This document shows, one piece after another, positions 1 to 13,500 of a DNA stretch of 64,000 bases. The stretch spans positions 52,050,329 to 52,114,328 of the forward strand of contig OW028573.1 of NCBI GenBank assembly GCA_932294295.1, read 5' to 3'. How positions within the stretch are numbered: the first letter of the stretch is position 1; the number at the start of each line of letters is the position of its first letter. A program made the position numbers and the translations under genes. Source of the DNA: Alitta virens. Its lineage: Eukaryota; Annelida; Polychaeta; Phyllodocida; Nereididae. Under the pieces are notes generated by a model. The model was not told where the DNA came from, did no database searches, and saw only the letters and a list, made by a program, of their open reading frames with translations.

Positions 1-3000
1 GTACCAATGCTTTGCTTCATGACATCACATAGGCAGATAGAACAACAAGTTGTATCAAAAGTTATTTTTCCGAAAATAATATTAATATTCTCTCTTTGTG
101 CACTCAAATTTTTTTTTATCTACACATAAAATAATGTTTGCTGTCAACACAGCTATTACTCCCAGCAACCCATCAAACTTCTTTAAATTGGTTTTTCTTT
201 AGTGCCCATGTTGCTCTTTGGGTACGGACCCTGATATGCATGGCATGCAGAGTTGCCATTCATGCTGTTGTCATGCTGGTCTGTCATGCACAAGTTAGTG
301 TGATTGCAGTGATTGTCACAGCTAGTGGTTATTACAATGATTGTCACTAGTGTTCGGTTCCACCCAATCGGCAGCTTTATGACACTGTCTCCCACACAGT
401 TCCTTCCTAGCACCAAAAGTTTGCCCTCAGCAAATCGACATCCTGTTTGAATAGACGAGAGCCGTTAATCCTTGTCCAAGCCAATGCACTTCACTTGTGA
501 CAAGAAAATGTCCAAGAAACATCATAAAATCCCACGTAAAGGCATTACACTTTATTTAACATGGGAGAATATATATACCTTTTGCTATTGACTATCCAGA
601 AAAATAGGGCAAGTATGCAACAACAATACAAGACTTAGTGTCACTGCTGACTGAACACATTTAAAAGGATTTTAATGTTTTCATGTCAATTTTTTCGTAC
701 AAAAGGAAGTACTGTAAATGCAGGTGTGTAGTCATATCAGATTCGATATTTTAAATATAATATATATATTCATAATTTACACCATTTGGAAACAGCACAA
801 CTTTCATTCAAACAATAGCTACCAATTAATCCCGCTGATCTCAGTTGTTGTTTTTATAAAAGCCCCCACAAAAAAATACAATTAAATGACAGGAAAGCGA
901 TGTAATGTCGTTGAAATATATACAAGGACACATGGGGACCTGGAATTATGCTTTTCTGCTTTGAAAAGGCTATTCTATAATAAAGTGTAAAACCTTTTTC
1001 TCATTCAATACAAAAGGTGTAGCCAGCTGATTCTAATTCTGTGTTTGAGAGAAAAATACATGTATTAGCAATTGTCTATTGTTCTTTGTTTTGCATTGTT
1101 TCCCATTGTCATGCTAGGCAGTCCATGTGCTGTCAACTGGGACAGGTGGGCTGAAGTGTCAAGCCAGGTGAGGAACCGTGGGGAAAAGTAAATTGATAAA
1201 AAGTAAATTGAGACAGTGGGTGGTCATGATAGGGCAAAATAGTTACCCTTGTTCGCAGTATGTGTGGGTTTGCGGGGGTTTCTGTTTGATTATTTCCATT
1301 TCTGAGTCAGAATATTACAACAGGTAACAGACGACAGACAACAGAATTAACTGTTGGCACATTGTATGGTAAACAGCCAAAATAGCAAAATATCACCAAC
1401 GTTACATATCTGTGTACAAAATATACGTAAACATTCCAGCTTATCCACAATCATCATAATATCAGAATGAGATGAGAGGTTACACTGTAATCATATTTAA
1501 TCCCTGTAGTTTCTGAATCCTAAAGTTTGGCTGGCTACTCAATGATGATGACATTCATGGCAATGTCATCAGAATGACATAATTGGTCAGTCACATCTTT
1601 TTTGCTTATCATTGTTTACTATGCATAACAAGAAGCCTATATGAGAAGTATACAGCAAGGTGGGAATATTAATGAGACAGAAAAATCAAACAATAACATG
1701 GCAACAAACAAATTCAAGGCCAGTGGGCAGCCGCAAAACTACTGAAGAGAATATAATAAGCGACTGGTAAATTCATGGCAACTTTTTTTTTCAAAACACA
1801 ATTATGCCTAAAAGAGATCCAGGTTGAACGCTTAGCGGAACACACACAGGTTAGGCTGCAAGTGAAAAGTGAAAGACACAACTCTCAAACTCGTGAATCG
1901 CAACAAAAAACTGTTTTTTGTCTCTCGGGCTGTTTACCTGATCCAAACTTAATCGTCTTCGGGCAACTCAAAACTGGTTGATGAATAAATAAGAAAAGAA
2001 ACATACAACAAACGCCAATTACCAAGTAATTAAATTACGATTCACTTAATGTTACAATAAACTAATTAAGTCAATAGAAACATACTCATAAATTATTGTA
2101 CTATATATAGAATGATTCTATTTTGCAAATAAAATATAACACTTTACAATGACATTCTTGTACTAAAGACACAACATGCATCAAAATTGGCAAAATTTCT
2201 GAAAGTCAAAAACATTTAAAAACCACACAAACATACATCAAATATATGAATGCCATTTGATTGACTTCATTGGTCTCCAAGAAGTCATACAAATTTCTAT
2301 TCAGACAGAAAATGCAGTTTGAAAATATACAAGTACTAAAAAAGTTAATTCAGTGACATGTTTATTTTGTATCTAATGGCATTCACACAATAACATTCAC
2401 TTTAAAAACCCTGTAAAAACAAACAGTAAAGATACTGCTTCACCAGTATTATGACTTTCTTCCCAGCCACATTTTCTCCAAGAACATTATTCACATTTCT
2501 AAATGTATTTCACTACTCTTACTGCATTAATATAATACATACAAGAACCATGGGCCTGAATAGTTGACAAAACACATCCAAATTTATGTGCAGTGAGTTT
2601 CACCACTAAATATACATTCACTGCAAATTCATGAAGTAATAACTTTCCAATGACTAAGTCCAGTTGGCTAGTTACTTCTTTGCCAAATCATGTCACTAAA
2701 GAAAAATGGGAAATTTGTGAATAGACCCACTACATTTAGTCACTAGAAGTGTTGGCAAGAAGAATTTCTGTTTTTTATGAGATACTTAAATTTGTTATGG
2801 GACTTCAAGACAGATTCAGCCACAAAATGCAGAAATGAAAGAAACACTAAAAAATTCGACAGACAAAATTAATGATGTTAAGAGAACTCTACTGAAAATT
2901 TGCTCAGAAATTGAAAGAAAAATTAGATGTAAGATACAGAAAAAACTTAGATGTAAGATCTTATGCATCAACAGATCCAGGTACACACTAAATGTACATA

Positions 3001-5032
3001 TGTTTAGTAAGTTACAACATGGACCTAGATACAGTTGACGACCAGGCATGCAATTTTTTTTTCTGTTGTCAAACTTTGCCTTGAAACCAATCCATTACAC
3101 AGAAAAATCCTACAACAGAGTTACTGCTGTTGCTAAATAGTATGTGACTCTTCATTGTCATATTCCTTGTGGTGATATCACTGACTAGCCTATGGTAATA
3201 TTTTATTTAGTGTGTTGCCAATATAAACGCAACTCAAACGGCCTAGCAATTCACATGACTAGCGGCCAGCTAATGTCACTGACGAGGGCAAAACATGGTT
3301 ATTCTCTGATGAAATTTGTCCACATGATAGTTAAAAGAGAATCAAATGCAACATCAGCTGTATATAGAAAGCGGGTCACTCGTGTCATCATGTCTAATGT
3401 TTTTCGCGTTGCTATGCAACACTGAACATGATTTATAACTTATATTTACAAAAGGAAGAACATCACTCGCATACATATCTGCATATTGTTGGAGTTTTAA
3501 GCTTAAGTATTATTGCATATTTTTTGGCAATAATAGCCGCAATATGAGCATTTTCATTTTCTATGCAACGAGCAGTTCTGTCTGGTTTAAAATAAGCTCT
3601 GACATATTTAGGAAGAAAAAAATAATGCTCAACAAACAATTTTATTACAAAACATTGCACTTCAAACTATATAATAGGTACTTGTCCTGTTAGAAGCATA
3701 TTTTACTTTTTCTTTTCATTTATAGCATAAAAGTCAGACTGTTCTTGTGTCTTCCCACGGAATGACCTTTCTTGCCTTGGAAAGAGGAAACTCAACTAAC
3801 TACGAAGAACATTTCAAATAATTTTTCTTCTTCGATTCTTCTTCCCCACCCCCCCCCCCCCCCAATACTATCAGTTAATAAAAAAGATGGGGCAAAAATG
3901 ATGTCAGCCTTCAGATTTTTTTTCTTTCTTTTTTACCTGGTAATCTGTCAACAAACTGGGTCAAGATGACTAGCAAGATAATTGGGTGTCCTACACATTG
4001 ACAGGTGCCTTTTTGCTTTACTGTGTTGCTTATGCCAGGACTAAAAACTCTGGATGACCTTCACCTGTTATTCTACTAATTTCATACTAAAAATCAAATA
4101 TGCATGACATGTTGATTTGCATTATTTCGAAAAGAATTGTATGACTCATTACTATCCTCTAGACATTAAATGAGGGCCAATAATATCTTGCCACACAATG
4201 TTGTGAATCCCAGTTGGTTAAGACACATGAAATATTTGGAGTATAATGATGTTGATAAATATAGCGCCTAACGATTCCCAACCGAGATGTCTACTTTCGC
4301 ATGAAAAATATCACTTCCAAAATGTTTTATGCTTGACTGATATTGGGTAAAGAGGGCTTCAATTTATTTTTTAGATGGTTCCACTAAGACTGATTTATTG
4401 CCACAAGTCAAACATCACATTACTTTTATTTTTTTATTTAAACTGCACTGCAAACTATGTCAGTGGAAATGCTTTAGTGGCTTCTTGATGACTCTTCTCA
4501 ATTTCACTTTTATATTATATATTATATAAGAAAATGCAACAGTTCAGGCTAATTCATCAGAGTCTCTTGACAAAATGTAACCAGTCTAATTGATATCTGA
4601 GCTTTTCACCTTTTGGTCTTGAGAACATATCTGCTATAGTTTAATTGCTTAGACTACATAATTTTTTTTAACACACGTACACATTATCAAGGACATGTAC
4701 ATGTCATTTAAAAAAAAAAAATTATGAATTGACATAAGTTTGATGAAGGCACCTGCAATGACACAAAAGCAATGATGAATGCCAACACTTCCAGGATACT
4801 GTGAATATGTTTGTGTTTACCTTTAGAATAACCTAATGTCACCCAATTAAAATGCATAGCAGGCCTTGCTCTGAAAAAATATGTCTCAGAATACTTCTTG
4901 ATAATAATCTATTGGCCCTCATTTAAATGTCCCCGGTAAATAATATATCAATATGGCTGATATCCCAGAAAGTCATAATTGCTACATGGTGAACTTACAC
5001 AAACAGAATACTGAACTGAAAATAAATGACAC
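1..5032. other. No gene recognised; 3' flank of the DOCK7-like gene
   Basis: This AT-rich stretch contains only short open frames with no recognisable protein similarity. The part nearest 5032 is expected to include the 3' UTR of the minus-strand DOCK7-like gene, whose stop codon is at 5033-5035. It holds a run of 15 C at 3849-3863, poly-A/T tracts and short AT repeats near 4512-4530. I see no RNA gene and no convincing mobile element. Confidence 0.5.
4394..4438 (-). terminator. Candidate poly(A) signals for the DOCK7-like gene
   Basis: On the minus strand three AATAAA hexamers cluster at 4394-4399, 4425-4430 and 4433-4438, about 600 bases past the DOCK7 stop codon. The hexamers are seen; their use as poly(A) signals is inferred, and similar hexamers occur by chance in AT-rich DNA. 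Confidence 0.25.
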
Positions 5033-7595
5033 CTACTTTTTGTGTCGAGATTTCTTTGCCGGGACTGCTGTTGAGGATATCAGTGGGAGAAGTCTTTCCT
5101 TCACAGACATGTAATTTCTTTCCAGCTCTCTTTGGTACTCCTTCTGATCAGGACCAATAAGCGTCTTGTTTTTTTGCAAGGCATCTCCACACCTTAAAAA
5201 TATCAATGCACTTTATTATCAGAAAGGGGTGCACAGCAAACACTCATCAGCCATAAAGGGGGAAAATCAGTACAGTGTGACCCTCTCATAACCAACCAGG
5301 GCTGCTCAGTGAAAAGACTCAGTCAAAGCGCCATATTACAGGGTTCAATTGTAACTTCAAACTTACTTCTTAAGGAAATCCTTGAAGCAGATCCTCAATT
5401 TGTTGTGGTATTTGCATGGTCCTGTTATGCCTTCAATGACTGGTAACAAGAAGACCATTGCTATTTCCGTTGGACCCTAAAAAATATGCAAGAATAAATG
5501 ACAACACTGAATATGGATGAACACAGAAATTTCTAGGTCTTTAAAACCATTAATCATCATTCAAATTTCAGGGTTTCTTAAAATCAACTCTTACCTGGTT
5601 GACAGTGGTACCAATGCACCCTTGCAGCACCATCTGCAGCATCTTCGGGTCTGGTGGGTCCTGATGCAGGGCAAAGCTCAACTCTTTGGTTTTCTTTTGA
5701 ATATCTTCAATTGCTACTTCAATGGGTGACAATATCAACTGCAACAACAATGAAGAAGAGAATAACATTTTGAAGTGCATAATATTCACACTGAACCATA
5801 CATTTCACAAAACGTCAAGACACATACCTGTTCTCTGTGTATCACAGCAAGACGTGTCTTAACATATGGGAAGACGTGAGAAGTGGTCAGGATAGTTTTG
5901 CGTTTGTACTGTTCCTGCAGTTCGCCATGGGCCCTGCCATCTTCAGTGAATGGAGTTGCATACATGAACCGCTCTGTGAAGAAAACAATGTGCCACTTCA
6001 GTCAAATCTTAATAACACTGCACACAACAAAATCTAAATCAATCAACAACAGTGAATGATATTTCAGGAAACTGAAAGTTAATCCCACTTACTGATGTTA
6101 TAATTCTTGTCAAAGAAAGTTCTTCTGTCCTTGAACTCGTAAAGGTCAAAGTAAGGCTCTACATAAGTGATCTGAATATAAGCCTGTAAAAAAAGAATGA
6201 AAACATCACAACTCTGCACCATTGTTACTAATCATACATATTCATACTTGGTAACACCTGTCAGGGAATGATTTTCCAAGCATCACATTGTAACTTGCTA
6301 CAAATTTCATAACATGCGTAATACACAAAGCATTTCACAAATATACCACGCATATCACATAACAAATAAAATATTATTATTATTTATTACAAATGGACAA
6401 ATCTGCCACACTTTTTCAGAGATTCTTTACATTTGCATGCAACTTAAACTATGCAATTTCATACTTGCCTTGTCAGGATCAAGATCGCTTCTTTCAACTG
6501 TGTTTGAGTCCTTGACGATATGCAGTACATTGGGTCCAAATTTCTCATGATAGAAGTTCTGAAATACAATGAAAGTACACATTTCCATATAGGCAGATAT
6601 TAAACAGCAAAGTGCACATTTACAGATAGAACTATAAGATGGCAAACTTAGGCATAAATGGGAGGGATTAAAGGACAGGACTAAAGATCCATATTTACCT
6701 CTAATCGATGCGAGATTTCTGCCAGCTTAGTAATAGCAGGCTCCTTGTAAATAAATTCTTCTCCATCAACATCCTCAAACTTTGTTCCGTAGAAACCAAC
6801 TCGGAAATAAGTCCCAAACATTCTTCTTCCCTCCTGTAATAAAGACATTCTTCATCATGCGTCAATTATAATGTCTCACAACATAAAGTGGCACTTCTTA
6901 AACGATGTATCAGTTATGGATGGCAATATGATGGCAAATTGAAGATATGTAGCAGATTATATCAGCAAAATACCTGTCTTGTAATATCAGTGAAAGCTTT
7001 ATACAACTTGTTGTGAATTGTTGCCAGCTTCTTGAAGTCTTTGTTATGCTCATGAATTGGAATGATCACTTTGTAGACTTCATTCACTGCTTCAAACATA
7101 CCAGCCTGAAGAGTATAAAACAATGTACATATTAATTACACTAAAGACTACATACAGTCAAATATGTGGCAAGATTTTTCCCCCAACTATCTCCACATTA
7201 ACTCACCATATCGAATGATCCAGCAGCCTGTTCTAGAAGCCCGACTAGTCCTGTTTCAGTGAAGTACTTGCCACTGCATATGCCCTCCTCATCGGGGGAG
7301 ACCACATCATCTGACACCGCAGATTCCTCAAGTACGTTCTCAGAAACATGCTAGAAAAAAAAAACCAGTATTGCTCAGTGTACAATAGGCTGACACACAT
7401 ATTCATCCAATTTCATACAATCGTAATGTTTGTAACTGTCTACACTGCACTTCAAATGGAAGGAGAACCACAGCTCACCTGCAAAGCCACACACCCAACA
7501 GGAAGGTGCGGACGGTCCTCCAACATATTTAAGTATTCTGCCACAAGACCAGCGGCATGGATGAGACATTGGGCAGCTTCAGCATGGTTTCCAAG
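5033..7595 (-). other. dock7: DOCK7 exons 36-45: DHR2 catalytic domain and C-terminus
   Basis: Coding exons in gene order: 7479-7595, 7207-7350, 6974-7105, 6699-6833, 6469-6558, 6093-6183, 5828-5973, 5595-5738, 5367-5476, 5033-5192. They encode the DHR2 domain, including NHAEAAQCL, the CSGKYFTE motif, [28 protein letters not shown] and the [12 protein letters not shown] loop that faces the GTPase nucleotide site. The protein ends in a lysine-rich tail, shorter and different from human DOCK7. The exon ending at 6469 uses a GC donor (AAG then GCAAGT). No frame break is visible, so the domain should be active. Confidence 0.93.
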
Positions 7596-10500
7596 CTGGC
7601 AGAAATAGAAGAAACACTAATAAAGCAAGGACAGAAACACATTCACGAGAAAAAACTTATTTCATGACCTTTGTAACAACTGCAACTATAAGAAAGGGTT
7701 CCTTGAAATTATATTTTAAGTATGTAAAGGGGGGGGGGGGGAGGGGAGGGACAAATTCATAAATCCAGAAAAACTATGTGCATTAGGAATGTAATTCTGT
7801 TCCTCCCGAACTTCAGAATTTTCTTTGGGAAGTGGGGGACAATTGCAATATAATTTACAAAACCAAAACTTTCAAGTTTCATGAAAAAGCACCATGTATT
7901 TAACATGAGGCTAAAAAGCACCGATATGAAAATTATACCTCAGAATGCTTAGCAGCCATATTTTGCAGCCAAGTCAGCCGCAGATCAGGTGAGTTCTGAT
8001 AACCTTTGGCGATACGATACATCAAGTCCAGCAGCATCTCAGGGTCTTCCTGGAACTCTTTCATCTTCACTGTGTCTGATAAGATCATATGAAGGTTGAA
8101 AACAAGGTCTTTCACCTGTGACAAAAAGATGCAAAGATATGAGTACAGAAGCTAGTCTAGAAAATTGTGTAAACAAGCCTAAAAGTTACAAACTCCAAAC
8201 TGGGATTCATCGTTGATTATATAGTTTACAGGGATTACACCTAATATGGTGAAGTATAAAATTCAATCCAACATTATTTGCAGAAAACTAAGCTGATAGA
8301 ACAAGAATGTTGTCCAAAAACATGACATACCAAAACATTATTAGATGTAAATAGACTGCATTGAGAAATGCTCACTAAACAAATTTGAGGTCAAACATAC
8401 CTGTTCAGGGAAAGTTGTATCTGTCAACTCTATATCAGACTCTGCATAAGTTAGGATAGTCTTCAAAGACTTTCGCAGATGTTCTTCATTGAACGTTCGA
8501 TTCTGACCGACCAGGGAACTCAAGGACATGGTGACCTGCATCTTCACTCTGGCAAAATTCTGAAAATACAAAACAGTAAAAGTGATGAACTGTTGATGCC
8601 TCGATTTGCCGAACACAAGCATAGAGTTTGGGTTTTTAAATATGTCTTCTACATTCTTCAATGTTGTGGTGAAGATGCATGTGCATGCAGTAACATTTAC
8701 ATATTTTATTGGCTGCTATGCTATCCAAAACGTTCAGCAATCGGTAACAACTTATTTCTCATGTTTCCCAATGCTGTTTTTACGCGATATGTATAATCTT
8801 AAAATCAAATTCTCAACTGAAATCATTGGTCAACAAAAGCTATAGTATACAATCTGCAAATGACTTGAAAGATCAAATTTTAAACATCTCAACTATTTAT
8901 GGAGAAATTTGACACAGCATGCGATCAGGCATGGGACAGACATTTAACACTGAACGATGAGCAGCTCAACGACCTAAATACAAACTCACATTTCCAATCT
9001 CAAAGTTGTGTCTCATTAACAGGTAGAGAGATACAGCAGCATGCGCCCTGGTGTTTGCAATAGGAGCACTGCAATGTCGGAGAAGTCGAAGACAAAGATC
9101 TGCACATTGTTCCGTCTCCTCTTCAAACACGAGCTCAGGAAACTGCACGAAATCAAATGTCATATGTAAAAGAGGCAAATCAAACAGTCGTAAATAGAGA
9201 AATACAATGTATTTTACACTTATTTGAGAATAAAAACCTCACCTTTGCAACTAGAGCTCTCTGGGTAGCAAACAGATTCTCAAGCACAACAGTGCTCTGG
9301 TTGAGACCCATACCATGAAGCATGACTCGCAAAACATAAGGCAGGACACCTTGGTAAGCATCTGTGTTCTGTACAATCTAGAAAAATTAAAAGAGAAATA
9401 TAAAACACACATACTTAAAACCACCTCAAGTTTGAAAAAGAAACAATGTGCAAGTGACTTCTCAAGAAGGTAAGTTAAATATTTCAAAAACATTAAAGTG
9501 TAACAGATTACAAAAAACTACTATTCAGGTACAATACATACATTTATGATGAGTTCAAGGCAATCGATCGAGATCATTGAGATCTCCGCAGCCAGACTTC
9601 CTTCAATTAGAGCTTCTGCTTCCACATCAGCCCGGATTCGCCTAAAATGATCAATGAAACTATCCAAAATGGGTTTCCAAATGAAGACCACAACTTAATG
9701 TTAGAAAGAGAGAGGTGAGAGTCCTTACACATCTGTGCTTTCAATAGCTTGCTTCCATTGCGTCTTGTCCTTTTGCCATCTTAACTTTCCGACTTCACTA
9801 CTCGGTGACGGCAAATTGGCCATTTTATCTGGGTAAACGAAAACAAATTTCTAATGATACACAGCAAAGATGGAAAACACCTTAGTATGTACTTATTTAT
9901 TAGTAAGAACTGACCTCCTTGGTAAAACTGATGTGATGTTTTCCTTCTCAGCATCATCTCACTTCGAGCATTCAAGTTACCAAGAAGCGCTTCCTCCAGT
10001 TTTGATTTCATGTCTACGCTCTTTTTGATTGTCTGCATAGAGTAACGTTGCATAGCTTTCTTTCCCTGCAAAAAGAAATCAGGTTATCCTAGGTAATGAT
10101 ATGAACTTTTGGTGGTCACAGACAATATGATCATCATCTGCGTTTGTCTCATCAATGCTCAAATGGCCACCCACCTTGTACTCGAAGTTAGACACCGCAT
10201 AGTAGAACACCTCTAACAGATTGTTTACTCGATTCTCAGGCATTTCTGACCACCATTGTTTCAAAACAATGCTATCCACTGTCTTCACGATCCACATGAA
10301 GCAAGCTAACAGGTTCTGTGTTGATTCAAGGCTCAGCATGCTCTTTCGAGACTGAAATAAAGAAGACTTGTCAAGAAAGATTCTATACACAAACAGCAAT
10401 CAATATTAACACATCTTATTTGCACAAAAAACTTTCCAGTTGTTGGTTGAGCCAGTGCATAACTATGAATGCTCCAAAAAGTAAGGAGATATCTTCATTT

Positions 10501-13500
10501 AAGGTGGCTCGATACTTACCAAATCCTTGCACAGCGCAGCAGTTTGTGCATACAATAATCCTATAGAAAAAGCCTATGCAGAGTGCAGGCTGCAGTGAGG
10601 ACTGCACTTGTAAAACTATATAATACGTTTTATATATTATAATATATCTTCAACATTTGTTCTAAAATTATGAAATTTAGATATATGATTGTGCACATAC
10701 TGTCCTATACTCCACCAAAATAGCAAGCTGATACAATAATTAATTTGATAAAAATCAACATGGAAATAGGCATGTTAAAAGCTGGTTTCAAACGTAAAAA
10801 TAACCTCCATGTTTGTATTTTTCACGTCATTCTCTTAATGTTTTGTAAATTTCATAATTCTATGTGGACCTTAACTCTATTTCGCTATAATAGAGCATGA
10901 AAAGGAGGCGCTAGCTTTAACAAACTGAGCCTCAAACATGGGCTACCAGGTGAGTTTAATATTCTTAATTTCACTGGAGAACAGGAGTGCATAACATTAG
11001 AAACAGGGAGCTAAAAAGGGATGGCACTCATTAGGATCTAATATTACAATTATGCCAACAATACCAAAAGATAGCTCAAAAGCTCTACTGTAGGTCTGTG
11101 GCTTCGCGGGTCATTATAGTTTAAATTTGTGAAAAACGACATTTTTATATGAGCAAATGATGCTCTGAGTATTAGTTAGGTCGAACTGGGGGATATCATA
11201 AAAAAAGGCCAGTTTATCTAGAAAGTGAGTGTGGTGATCCCCCCCCCCCTTTTTATTGTCTCATATGGATTATTATAAAAGTTAAAATCTCCACAAAAGT
11301 TATGATAAATTCATATTGCTGGAAATTATTTTATTACAAGACTTGTTGAAAAGTTCCTGGAAAAATTCGACTTCTTGAATGGGCAAGCTTTTTCTTCGGA
11401 TCCCCTAAAATTGTTCTTTTACGAATTTCAATGGAAAAAAGGTCCCAAAATGTTCCTGATATTCAACTACATACAATAGAAAGGTCCTCCCCTCCCCCAT
11501 GGGGGATAGGACCTATCTCTGTGAGCTTATAGCCCACAGACCTATTGTCACGCTATAATAGAGCATGACAATGATTAACAGTGCTATTTCCTCCATTCAA
11601 TAGCTGTTATGGCTGAGTTTGAGTATTCAAAAAGGTGTTTCCCGGCCTTCTGACCACGTGACCGTGTCCATGGTCATGCGCGAGAGCGCTCTAGACGTCA
11701 TTCCTCTCTCAGACATCCTATCAGTACGGATCTGAGGGGAGGTGGGTGGGAAAATCTGGTAATAGGTCTGTGGGCTATAAGCTCACAGCGATAGGTCCTA
11801 TCCCCCATGGGGGGGAGGATCTTAACTCTATTTCGCTATAATTGAGCATGAAAAGGAGGCGCTAGCTTTGTGGAATAGTCTGGTTTTGGGTGATTGGTCG
11901 TAGACCATTCGTACTGAGCATAGGAGTCTGTCCTCTGCGTCCTTGCCCGAGAAAGGTTCTAGGGCCAGGATAAAAAATAGAGTTGGGTCCATTCCCGGGA
12001 TTGTGGTCTTGGCTAAGAACCCTGGGATTGTCCTCATGAACATGTCATCTTGGGAGAAGATGAGGTCTCGTGGGTCTCATGAGAATGCTTGGTGCTCGCT
12101 TCGTCTGCTTGAGGAGGCCAGTGCGAGTTGGAAAATGGTTTTCAAGGTGCACCTCATTCTGTTAGATTGGGAGTCCCCATTCTGTTAGATTGGGAGTCCC
12201 ATCTTGGTGGTTCAAAGTCCTCTGACCTGAGTATTCGGATGTAGAGAATGACTTGATGAGTTTAGATAGGCAGGGATGCAGTGACACTGGTATCCCATTG
12301 ATGGATCCCAAGGTGGAGGCAATTGATGACCTGTAATTGGTGATCGTCTTTGGGGAGTTTCTTTACCTTGAAAAGATTGACTAAGAAGTCTGCTAGTTGT
12401 TGAACAGAGGCTTTGGTTGGATCGTAATCTCTCTCTGTACACCACGAGCAAAAGGCATACCAGTGAGATTGATACGGTGTTTTGTGCAACTGTTCCAGAC
12501 AATCCAAGCTGTCGGTTTTTATCCTTGAGAGTGGCCACATGTGTACAGCAGGCCTGGATTTTGATGGTAAATGTTTCATATTGGCTGTTTGAGGAGATGA
12601 CGCCACTGTAGAATTTCCAGTGGGTCGTACAGTAGGTTTACGACTTCTGGGAACCACGCTTGGTTCGGCCAGAAAGGAGCTACCAGGAGTAACTTCATTG
12701 GTGACTAGCAAAGTTTCCTCAGGACCTCTGGTAGAAGTTTGGTTGGGGGGAAGGTGTATGCTATCTCTTCCTCCCACTCTATTGACATTGCTTCTATTTT
12801 CCATGCCAAGGGATGTGCCCCCTTCGTTCCTGATGTACGACACCGCTGTCGTGTTGTCGCACAGTAGGTGGATCACTTTGTCTTGTGTCAAAGGTTGAAG
12901 ATGTCAAAGCTCGGTGGACAGCTCGTAGCTCTAATACGGAGATGTGGAGTAGTGACTCTGTGTGTGTCCACATCCCTGACCTCTGGTGGCCTTCGAGGAA
13001 CGCACCCCAACTTTGCCAAGTTGGAGGCTTGCGTCTGTCGACATGGTTATGTCGGGCAGGGAAGTGTGTAGTGGGACTCCATCTGCTAGGCGTGTCGTGT
13101 CTTTCCACCATGTGAGTGCTTGGGGTGCAGTGGGATCTCTTGGTCTATAGATTATTTTAAGTTGGGAGCCTAGGCTTTCACATAAAGTTGTAGTGGTCTT
13201 ATGTGCAGTCTGCCCAGGAACGACAGTAAATGTCAGACTTTTGTTGACTGAGATTTCTGTAACAATTGTGTGATTGCCAGAAGTTTGCATATTTCTGCTT
13301 GTATGGGCCAGATCCAAAATTTTAGTCAGGTCTATGTCCATTCCAAGGAAGATGAACAGTGTTCGAGGGGTTAGGTCGGATTTCTGCTGGTTTACTAGAA
13401 GTCCTAGGTGGGTGAACAGTTCTAGGACTTGTTTGGTGTGTGACGCGACGGTTTGGGGTGAAGGTCCTCAGATAAACCAATCGTTGAGATAGCAGTGGAG

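Noticed and set aside
3192..3425. 77-codon plus-strand frame near the left edge
   Set aside because: No similarity or gene context, and codon use is no different from flanking DNA.
6461..6464. GT donor (GTATGA) just inside the intron after exon 6469-6558
   Set aside because: Using it would add 5 bases and shift the frame of the next exon (6093-6183), which matches DOCK7 only after the GC donor.
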